In this document: one piece after another, positions 23,613-33,250 of the stretch
How the letters are laid out: every line of letters begins with the position of its first letter
How positions within the stretch are numbered: position 1 is the first letter of the stretch
Origin: Dipteris shenzhenensis
Lineage: Eukaryota; Polypodiophyta; Polypodiopsida; Gleicheniales
Assembly (NCBI GenBank): GCA_047967505.1
Contig: CM106539.1
DNA length: 64,000 bases
Reading direction: 5' to 3' (one strand)
Notes under the pieces: model-generated
Database searches by the model: none
What the model was told of the DNA's origin: nothing
What the model saw: only the letters and a program-made list of their open reading frames with translations
Position numbers and translations under genes: made by a program

Positions 23613-24732
23613 ATGGCACGAGTTAAACAAACTGCTAGACCCACTGGATGCTGTTTAGACGCTACCCGTTGTCCTCCTCACAACGCCATGGCCTCCGAAC
23701 ACACTTGAAGCCCCAGTGGCCAACAAGAGGGCAATGATCACCAAGGACCTGAAGGTGGTTCTCCTCATCAGGAGTCCAAGCAATGTGAGTCCCCACCATC
23801 CGACTCTCATGGGGGATCCCAAGGATCTCAACACCATGAGGAATCCCAGCACGATGAAGGATCCAATCACGATGAGGGGTCCTCTCAATCCTTCCACACA
23901 ACTAATCGTGGAAGTAGAGAGGTCTCACGAGAGGGACAAAATAGTCCACTCAATCCTGATCAACTGCCCTCCCTCCTCCGTGGGGTCCTAGCGTGGAGCA
24001 TCTAGACCAACAAGGAGAGCAAGAAAGGCAAAGAGAGGAGATGAAGAGATTACAAAGGCCACAATAAGAGGTCCAGTATTTGGCGAGCTCGCAGATATAA
24101 TGAACCTTGGCCCCAATCCTCCAACCAAGCAGACCGCATGGAAGAGCACCATCAACCCTTTGTGCCTTGCGATGATTAGATATGAGGAGACTCTAGTACG
24201 AGCTGAGCAAGAGCCTCAGCCTACTGTCTCATAGCCTCGTGAAAAAGAAAAGAGACCAAGGACAAAGCAGACCCCTAGGCACTAGAGGCCACCTCGAATG
24301 ACCCAGCAGACATAGGAAGAGGAGTCTGACGAGGTGGTTGCAAGGGAGGAGATGTGAAAGAAGTTCAAAGCGGACAAGCGGCCATGGAGCCATGTCCAAA
24401 GGCCAATGCAAGGTTCCCCAAAGATTAAGAGGTGCAAAAAATTAGGAGTGAAGGCACTTCAGGAGATTCGCAAGTTCCAAACCACTGTGGACAATCTCAT
24501 TCCCCATGCACCCTTCCAGCGTGTTGTACATGAAATAGCATAGCATTACAAGAGTGATGTGCATTTCACTTCAGGCGCTATGGGAGCAATTGAGGAGGCA
24601 ACGGAGCAGATGACAGTAGGTCTTTTTGAAGACGCGAACTTATGTGCTATCCTTGCTAAAAGAGTAACAGTGATGGACAAGGACCTTGCACTCGCTAAGC
24701 GTATCCGCTCCGATCCCTCCCTTAGGCCCTAG
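23613..24732 (+). pseudogene. Divergent histone H3-like gene with long tail of repeated H3-tail motifs
   Basis: The C-terminal 92 codons (24454-24729) follow the H3 histone fold throughout: [55 protein letters not shown]. Length is equal to canonical H3, without the loop-1 expansion usual in plant CENH3. The ATG at 23613 gives MARVKQTARPTG, the H3 N-terminus. Between them lie about 280 codons, hydrophilic and rich in Ser, His, Glu and Gln, holding two more tail-like motifs: TKQTAWKST (24124-24150) and RTKQTPR (24259-24279). Breaks are TGA 23706, a frame change near 23985, TAG 24232, 24283 and 24313, TGA 24355, and TAG 24541 at the invariant Gln of EIAQ. AATAAA follows at about 24799. Normal H3 is about 136 residues; this would be about 370. 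Confidence 0.8.
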
Positions 24733-24798
24733 ATGTTGTTTAGGTTCATTTGGTGTAACCTGAATCATTTTGTAAATCTCTACGCTTTGAGGCCAATG

Positions 24799-24804
24799 AA
24801 TAAA
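24799..24804 (+). terminator. Poly(A) signal candidate after the H3-like gene
   Basis: AATAAA occurs 67 bp after the stop at 24730-24732. The distance suits a polyadenylated plant transcript. Confidence 0.4.
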
Positions 24805-24914
24805 AGATATTTTTATGTTCTATTACTGTTCCCATGTTATTATACATGTTACGTGATGCTTTCCATCAGTTTATGCAAGTTCAGTGTGAATTTGAGTGGT
24901 CAAATGATGTTTTT

Positions 24915-25139
24915 TCATCGCGCGGCAGAAGGCAATTGTGTTCGGCATCGCGTGGGGAGCCCAAAAATGGCAAAGCCCGCTATCGTGCGTATGGGACCTG
25001 TTTGACTTGGAACCTACTATGGCGCGTATGGGGCTTGTTTGACCAAGTCAAATAGGCCCCATACTCGCCATAGCGGGTTTTACCATTTTTGGGCTCCCCA
25101 CGCTATGCTGAACACATTTGCCTGCCTCCGCGTGGTGAG
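24915..25139. mobile_element. Foldback hairpin, about 95-bp arms
   Basis: The left arm (24915-25010) and right arm (25045-25139) are inverted copies with about ten or so mismatches. They share blocks such as GTGGGGAGCCCAAAAATGG and TTTGACTTGG. The loop is about 34 bp. The termini are C/G-rich (CATCGCGCGG versus CACCACGCGG in reverse complement). No clear target duplication is visible. It could be a foldback MITE or a small-RNA hairpin locus. Bases 24733-24914 hold only the 3' flank of the H3-like gene. Confidence 0.75.
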
Positions 25140-25361
25140 ATTCTTACTGGATTGCTTAGAAATGACCATTATAACGCAAATATTTATTTGATCACATGCT
25201 TTTGAATAGAATAGTGAATGAAAATATTAATGCCAACAACAATTAAAGTTACAAAATACAATGACAGTATAAAATAAAATTTGTAAAAGAACACAAAATG
25301 GGGCACTGTATAAAAAGTATAGCTATATTCATATAAAATAAAATTTCTATACAATAAGGCT

Positions 25362-26442
25362 TCAGAGCCTTTCTCTCTTCTCTAAAACACTAAGAACATT
25401 GGGCTTTGAATTCCCAAATACACCTCTAGCTCTAAACCTAGTTGATAGAGAGTCATTGCTATTGTCATTGTTGGCCAGGGACATGGCTGCTGCCGTTAAT
25501 GCCATACCTTGAAAATTGGTTCCAAAGACATTAAGGGCAGCCATGCGGTTCACCAAAATGACCTTGTCAGCATTGCAATTGATGTCGGCATGACCAATCA
25601 CTCTTGATAAGGCCTTACACTTCAGGAGGTCATCAGTGCCATGTGGAGAAAACTTTTTGTGGATAACCACAAAGCGTCCTTTTGCTTGGCCAAGGCAATG
25701 TGCCAGTGAGTGATCTCGACCGAAGCTACTGCAAACAAGGCATTGCCGAGATGAGAATAGGTCGACCTCAAATGCCTCCTACAACAGTCCAACATTACAT
25801 TAGAATTCCATTAAAGCAAAAGTATACCAAGAGAGAAGAAATTCAAAGCTCATAGTTTCTTACCACTATGGAGTCATCATGCTCAATCCCTTCCTCTTTT
25901 TCAATGAGGATGGATCCAGAGGCCTCCTGCTGTCTGGAGTGAGATGTGGAGGCTTCTTCTAGAACATCAGGTAGGTCGGAGTAGATTGATGTCTCTGCAT
26001 CTTTGATTTGGGCTAGTGTTAAAGCAAGAATCTCTTCTATTGAATCATCTGCTCCCAAAAACCCAGGTTCTTGCATAGTCGTGTCCACCTCGTATCCACA
26101 CAGGATACCAAGAGCTTCATCCTCCTAGAGACCAAACATAACCTCTATGTCATGGAGAAAGAGGTATTGTTCTCCATCAACAAGAAGGGGAGCAAGAAAC
26201 CATATCATTGTTGCGCGGTCAACAGAGGTGGTGCCTAAGGTGGATGGAATTTTAGAAGTAGAATGGGGTTCACGAGGTCGTTGGAGCACTTCCAAGGCCA
26301 ATGCAGCTTCCCGCACCTCATCTTCTTCATCTATGGGCTCTTCATTGTAGATGTTGGGCTCATCTACAGAAATAAGAGGATCAAAAAGGGTAGGGGCAGG
26401 GTCAGAGCTTGAGGTCGAGGCCTCCTCTTCCATTTGTCCCTC
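25362..26442 (-). CDS. Unrecognised two-exon gene, acidic N-terminus and Cys/His C-terminus
   Basis: The exons are 26442-25864 and 25778-25362, with an 85-bp GT-AG intron that keeps the frame exactly. The upstream boundary is a CTCCAG acceptor at 26443 or simply the ATG at 26433 (MEEEASTSSS). The product is about 328 residues. The first half is acidic and Ser/Glu/Asp-rich, the second has CLVCSSFGRDHSLAHC followed by a basic region and ends VLEKRERL. One in-frame TAG (26127-26125) interrupts exon 1, so it may be a pseudogene. I cannot name the family. The Cys/His spacing could support metal binding. Confidence 0.55.
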
Positions 26443-26466
26443 CTGGAGAAGGAAAATAAAGGTCAT

Positions 26467-27410
26467 TTCCTAGGATAGGCCCGGGGGATTCACTCATTAT
26501 TAAAGGGGGACATCACCTGCGTGCATGAACTTCAAGAAAACCCCCTATTTAAGATCCATGTAGGATTATAAAACACCCCTATTTAAGCTTATAAGGTACA
26601 AGAAAAAGTCTAGTGTGCTCCCCCCCTTTCCTTAAACCTACGTCAAGACGGCTATCCTATTTTATCAAACAACAAGACTATAAGATGGCTATCATATTTT
26701 GTCAAACATCCATCTGTCATCCGCACACCCTCTGCACACTTGTTACCATACATGGTTAGCATGGTAATTCTTGATTCAAGCCTAATAATGATGATAACAG
26801 CATTTGTTAAAGTTACATCTATCAAAATAGATGTTCTTGATTCATGCCTAATAGTGATGATAAGAGCACTCATTTGTTGGCATTACATCCATTACATGCT
26901 AATCACCTACATCGACATGCTAACCAAGGCAACATTATACCATTTTGCATACGTATTGACTGTACATCTACAAAGAGTATACATATCCACCAATGTATTT
27001 CCATACGTAAAGCTCTTGAAATACTATCAAGATGTCTTTTCAAGTAAGCCTAGCCTCCTTCCTTGCCCAATACATATTCTCCAAGTATGTTGGAGGAACA
27101 GATACGAGGTATGATGATCCTTTTAATGGACAAGGCTATAAGTGGCATAGCCTGGGCATCCCTTAATCCCATCTCCTTTAATCCTCAATGGGAGCAACAG
27201 CTTTAGTTAGCCTTATCGAAGCTAGCTGCATATCATATGCATTACCTCCTTACAAAGGTGTAGCAGAAGCAATAACTAGATCTACAAGACAAGCCTCATC
27301 ACCTCTAACATAGCCCCATATACTCTTACCAACTAACACATTATTCACTATAAAACTCCACATGGAATACTTGGTTCCATCCAATTTATCCTCCCAGGCC
27401 AAAACTTCAG
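26467..27410. other. Non-genic DNA
   Basis: No gene is supported. A GGGGGATTCACTCATTAT stretch at about 26490 resembles the outer part of the MITE at 18940. The following 130 bp carry repeated ACCCCCTATTTAAG-like blocks, so a decayed relative is possible. Two similar AT-rich segments at 26640-26720 and 26745-26880 are weak duplicates. Confidence 0.4.
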
Positions 27411-28312
27411 ATTTTGATTCTGAACCATCTTAGATGTATGCATAAACTGCCCACTGATTCACATGCTGTGAATGGTATTGCACCAACAAAATCACATTAA
27501 CCCACTAGCCAATGCTTGGCTAAACAATGCACAAACCTCACTGAACTTCCAATGCAGACCTGTACTTGCAAAACATGAACTAATTTGAATGTTGTATTGC
27601 CAAATACAGAGGTAAACAGCTCCAAATCCTTTCCCATAATTGGCAACAGTCTCAAAACCTGCTCAGAATAGTGTAGACAGCAACTACATTCACTGTTATT
27701 GGGGCGGACAAGCTAGAAAGCTGTAGTAGACCCAATATATAGCGTATAAGAATGATTACACACCAACATAAACAAGTTTCTTCTCCCTTAAAAAACAAAC
27801 ACTAGAATGAGAAAGCTGAAAAGCATCTTGGATGTTTAATAGGCCAAAACTTCAAACACATCTCCCGAATTTAGATTCAGATTTTGATTCTGAACCATCT
27901 TAGATGTACGCATAAACTGCCCACTGATTCACATGCTATGAATGGTATTGCACCAACAAAATCACATTAACCCACTAGCCAATGCTTGGCTAAACAATGC
28001 ACAAACCTCACTGAACTTCCAATGCAGACCTATACTTGCAAAACATGAACTAATTTGAATGTTGTATTGCCAAATACAGAGGTAAACAGCTCCAAATCCT
28101 TTCCCATAATTGGCAACAGTCTCAAAACCTGCTCAGAATAGTGTAGACAGCAACTACATTCACTGTTATTGGGGCGGACAAGCTAGAAAGCTGTAGTAGA
28201 CCCAATATATAGCGTATAAGAATGATTACACACTAACATAAACAAGTTTCTTCTCCCTTAAAAAACAAACACTAGAATGAGAAAGCTGAAAAGCATCTTG
28301 GATGTTTAATAG
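27411..28312. repeat. Recent tandem duplication, 2 x 432 bp, period 470
   Basis: 27411-27842 and 27881-28312 are identical except for four transitions. The 38-bp spacer starts AGGCCAAAACTTCA, a string that also precedes the first copy. That suggests microhomology at the breakpoint. The unit has no reading frame of note and resembles no element elsewhere in the window. Confidence 0.95.
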
Positions 28313-28774
28313 CAGCAAATATGAAGTTACACACAAGAGTAACACCAGAACAATCCATGAATCTAAACCAAAATTTGATAGAGTAGAAAACATAAAATGC
28401 ATCTTGAATGTTTACTAGAAAAACTAAAAATTAAACAAGAGTAACACCCGAACAATCCATGTCTACAATCCATGTCTATAATCCATAAGTTTAGCATTGA
28501 CACATCTATGGGCATCTTCTCATAAATGCTGCATCATGCCACATAGCTTGCCAACAAATTTATCCTGCAAAACAAACATAAGCTCCCTATCAAGTTACAT
28601 GCTGCAAACCTAGGATCCCTATGTGATAAGAAGGATTGAAAGCACATTAACAAAAACATATGTTACCTTCATCTACATCAGAGATTGGAGCAGTAGGGCT
28701 GCAAATGGACTAGGAAGGAGGGAAGGGAAGGGACGACTTCAAAATGGATAAACTTTACAAAAATTTAAAAAATA
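28313..28774. other. 3' flank of the minus-strand gene
   Basis: Probably the last intron and 3' UTR of the gene at 28775-32967. A TTTTGCAG acceptor at about 28565-28568 matches the donor at 28774. After that splice the frame meets TAA at once, giving a short terminal exon. No other gene is visible. Confidence 0.4.
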
Positions 28775-31700
28775 GAAAATGTACCTTTTCTGCCCTGAAC
28801 ATACTCATTGAAAAGTTTGTAGTCATTCTCATCAAGATGGTATTTCTTTGTTTGTCGATCATAGTTGAGATTGGCCAAGGCTATTATAGATTCCAAATCC
28901 ACACATTGGTTGTCAACAAGGTCATATGTGTAGGTCCTAGTTCCCTTTGCTTGATGATACCATGACAAATGAATTTGAACATTCAAAGGCCTATCCAATA
29001 GATCAAAGGGTCCTCTTGTCTCTTTTAGACAATTTCCAACCTTTCTCCTCATGCTTACCACCCTTCCAAGGTACCACATGCCGTTTACAGCACCCTTACT
29101 AGTATTCCCAGCTTTTCCTTTTCCTCTTGTCTTTTTGTTTGCATTTATTGATGTGCTTTCAAACAATACTGCACAATCAGATCCTATACCAAGACATGTT
29201 CCTATATGAATCATTGCCTTCTTCTCCAAAGAAAAATACACTCCACTTTTCACCCTTGTTAATCTATCTTTAGATAGTGTGGGATTTCCATTCAATTGGC
29301 TAACAAGTGTGCTTTTAGAAATGGCTTTCCCATCCACTTCAAAAAATGGCGATATTTCACTAGCCACCTTCTCCTCCTCATCAATTAGACAATCAATCAC
29401 ATGACGAAGCTCACTTTCACTAGTAATTTCCTCATCCAGATCACCTCGAACACCACTATCAAAGTGATTATCTTCATCTATAAGTAGAACATCATCCAAT
29501 TATTCATCTTCATCCACATATTCAAGATTAGGGTTGAAGAGTTCTAAGAGATCTCCCTCCTCCCATGAGTCATTCCAAAAAGTTTCATCGCGCATACCAA
29601 GTGTCTCACTTATGGCCTTTGCTTCTAATAATCCCTCTTTCAATGCAGATAGCATATGGTTGTCACTACTCACACAAGCATAGTCTCCCAGGTTGGCCAA
29701 AGGAGTGTCATTCTCCTTTTCCAAAGTAGCCCATATATTTTCTTGTTTAGAATGAGCTGCTGGAAATTTAAGAATTGAACCTGCTTGAAACTCTGCTATT
29801 CTATTAAGTGCTCATGTACTACTCAGCAAATCAAAGCCATCATAGCATCTTTCATTCCGAACCATTCCACCCACCTTGCTGAAAAAATTCTCACATGCAT
29901 CCGATCCCGTGCAAGAAAGGGGTACGTGCAAGTGAGGATGCTTTTCCCTAAAGGTCTTTATCAAGAGAACCACAAAGTGACATGACAATTGAATGTCAAT
30001 GAATGTTTCTCTACTGATAAAGTTTTGCTTTAGGGAGTATGCATCATGTTTAGTGATCCACATGCACCAAATCCTACATATAGAAAGAACCATGAGTATT
30101 AGCCACATAAACCTTGGAAATATGTTCAAAATCCTTTATTCATATATCACTAATAGCAATGGTAGCAACTTCTACATACCTGAAAAAGAAAGACACCTTT
30201 CCTGCAGCTTTCACACAACCATACAAGTCTAAGGTAGGTGATAAGAAAATATCAATGTAAGATGCTACTATTGATAAGTACATACGTGTGCCCAATGTCC
30301 GCTCTTGGTGAGCAACATAGCCTTCTTGTAATAACTTCAAACACTTTTGTACTTTCTTTGTAGCAATCCTTTGTGCAGCTCTCCAATTTTGTCTATCCTT
30401 CCTCTCAATATCCCCTTCTTGCAAGCCATGTTCATCAACCTTGAATAATTGATATACAATTGCTACATGATTCAAAGTCACAAGCTCTCTACCAAGTACC
30501 AACCTCCTAGATGCACTATCCAAAGGATTGATAAGTTTCTTTCCATTATGAATATAGTCTTGATCATGCAAACCACTGATACTCCCATCAAATGTGATGT
30601 GTGCTGTAAAGGGCCAACCCTTCCAAGGAATGCACAACCTGGGACCTTGACAAGAAGAGTAATCTTGCAACATCAACTTTCTGCGCCTACTATCCCCATC
30701 TGAACATGTCCTATCAATGGACCTACCACGTCCCTTAGAAAAATGTTCCAAGAAAGCTGAATGCTCTCCCACTGTTCTCTGACAAACATGGAATCAAACC
30801 TATTACATGTCAATTGCACCAATAGAACTAGCTTTGGCAAGCATTCAAGAAGAGGATTCACTATCAATACCCTTGCATAATGAGCAATCACATTATGTTG
30901 AAAAGCATCCACAACTCTAAGATATCCATCTTGACCATCACCAACTTGCACGACAAAGTCTGGAATGCAAGTGTGTTCCAGCTTTTTACCACAAAAGCCA
31001 ACCAAATTATCATCACGTGCCACCCATCTCACCATTCTTTTCACAACTGTTTCATCCTCAGCTAGAAGAGCTGGCACACTACCCAAGGGTATACCTTTCT
31101 TCATCATGTGACAAGTGTAAACTTCTCTTGCATGTTGAAATATATCCTCTTGTAAACCAGTTCGAAAGAAAAGTGCTTTTCTTGTGGACCTCATTGTGGT
31201 GGACATGTGTGGACCTCCAAGGTTAAGTGATAAGAAATTATGCAACCTTGTCCCTCCCCATATCTTGACAGTCTCAAATAATTCCTTTGTTGTATTGGAA
31301 TATCTCTTCCCTTGACCTACTCTTGAAATGTTTTGTGAAATGTCAACAAAGAAGTTCCACAATGCCTTCTTTCCCTCAAACAGACCTAGCTCATGAGCAT
31401 TGATTATATCTTGACAAAATTTTCTAACATCTTTCCTCACCATGGCCTCCATAGTGCTCTCCCGAAGACTTCTAACCTTCACGCTCAATGCAACAACTTC
31501 AGTTCTTGTGAATGCTATCTCCTTCTTCAATACCCGAACCATTGTGGACTTTGTTTTTGCTACTCTCAATAACTCTAAATGAGTCAAATAATCCAACCGT
31601 CTACCACCTCCTATGTCTCTTGATCCACGAGTGTCTAAAGATTGAATTTGTCGATACACTCGCATGCGAAAGTCTCGTTCTTTAGGAATAGTAGCACATG

Positions 31701-32967
31701 CACCACATTGCAAATTATCAAAGTATGTTCCCTCCAAACATATCTGCTTGCAATCCTTATGACAGAAAGTGCCATTAATTTCAATGAACTCTATTGTCCC
31801 CATCATAATTGTTGCCTTAGTTGCTGGCTCATTGTGCCATTTGCCACCTCCCTTACTATCATCCAAAAAGGGCTTCAAGTCAACCACATTCCCATCATAG
31901 TTATATGACCCTTGCCAAAAACCCCAACACAAGGTTGCAAGCAAGCTACTCTCTGTGAGCAACGGAGGAATCTGTTAAGTTCCCAATAGACTTGATGGAG
32001 AGAGAGCCAAAAGCCATATGACTAGCTACACCTAACATCTCTATAAAAAAACAGAAATAGTGATTGAAAATAGAAGCTTGAAAATTTGCCTAATGGAGAG
32101 AGAGCCAAAAGCCATATGACTAGCTACACCTAACATCTCTATAAAAAATCAGAAATAATGATTGAAAATAGAAGCATATGAGAAATACCTGATGGCTTTC
32201 GTGATGCATTGGCAGTTTGCAAGGTGTCATTATCTATAAGAAAACATTACAATAGAGCATAAGAAAAAATGTTCACTTGGAAAATACAAAGCTGATGGAA
32301 AACACAGCTAGAACATGTGAGTTTTACCTTTAGCACAACATTTCTTGAAAAAACCACTTAGATCTCTTTGCTTCTTATCTATAATTATCACCTTGGATGG
32401 GCGACCACCAGCCCTCTTCACTTGATTACTAGAATCAATGCCACTAGCCTTTGTGATATGTAGCTTGGATTTCATATGCTCAATCATGCATTGTCCTAGA
32501 GATCCTGTCTTTGGAAATAGCGGTATCCACTTGTTATCTAGCATGCAGCTTATATAGACTTTTGATAGAGTGCTATAATCTCCAATAGTCTCTGTTACTA
32601 GTTGAAACACCACATTACTCTCACTTGCAAAGGTTGAAACCTCCAACATTGCTTCATTTACTTTTTCTTTTCCTAATTCCATAATGTCATCCAATGAACC
32701 AAGGCTGTCTTTTCTATGGCTCTCTTGCTCACATAACCCAATAATCCTCATATGGGATGCTGAGTTGATGTGTGAGTGTGTGTAGTTATACAAAGTGTCA
32801 AGACCCCCTTGACCATAAGAGCAATCACACTCCTCACACCAAATCTGAAACAATGCTTTACCATCCTTGTCCTTTGACATGAGCTCAAAACTATCATGTC
32901 GGCCTTTTGCTCTTAACTTTTCTTTGGTTATCTTAATCTCCCTCTGCCATTTTTTGACCTCACACAC
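28775..32967 (-). pseudogene. Large unrecognised multi-exon gene, transposase-like in appearance
   Basis: I cannot assign a family. Exons read on the minus strand are 32967-32328, 32233-32189, about 32040-30180 and 30073-28775, with good GT-AG junctions, for more than 1,100 codons. The first exon has a WCEECD cysteine pair followed about 18 residues on by HSHINSASH, a C2H2/BED-like spacing. The central part contains a predicted helical, charged stretch near 31560-31440. Exon 4 has LSCTGSDACENFFSKVGG, reminiscent of the final-glutamate region of eukaryotic DDE transposases; this is inference. Defects are a phase break near 31970, a 1-nt frameshift near 30775, TGA at 29814-29812 and TAA at 29502-29500. 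The long C-terminal acidic stretch (about 29560-29300) is followed by WYLGRVVSMRRK. Confidence 0.6.
31995..32175 (-). repeat. Tandem duplication of a splice acceptor and exon start
   Basis: Two copies of an 83-bp segment (31995-32077 and 32093-32175, period 98). Each contains the TTTTTATAG acceptor and the following AGATGTTAGGTGTAGCTAGT coding block of the gene at 28775-32967. The copy nearer the main exon keeps the frame to the next block. The other copy would be a decoy. Confidence 0.8.
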
Positions 32968-33165
32968 CTGGCAAAACAAAAAGAGCCCCAGTCTCATCTC
33001 AATGGTATGATTAGCCTTCATAATCCACATGATAAAGAAAACAAATACAAGGAACAGAAGAAACTTTGCTCCTGCCTATTTTTAATGTCAGCCTCTCTTC
33101 TCCCTAGACGAGGCGTGTCCACAGTCAGGGCAATGGTGGGTGACTATTGTGGCATATAGCATAAG

Positions 33166-33250
33166 CAATCAAGACGGGAGGCTGTCGACGAATCAAGATG
33201 GCGAGGCTGTCGACGAATCAAGACGGCGAGGCTGTCAAGGAATCAAGAGA
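33166..33250. repeat. 25-bp tandem repeat
   Basis: Three to four units of AATCAAGAYGGCGAGGCTGTCGACG-like sequence with period 24-25. It sits upstream of the first recognised exon of the minus-strand gene, inside or beside its 5' region. All units carry the CpG-rich GTCGACG core except the last. Confidence 0.85.

Noticed and set aside
23613-24732. Functional CENH3 gene
   Set aside because: No loop-1 expansion is seen. The tail keeps the canonical H3 start, and several stops interrupt the frame.
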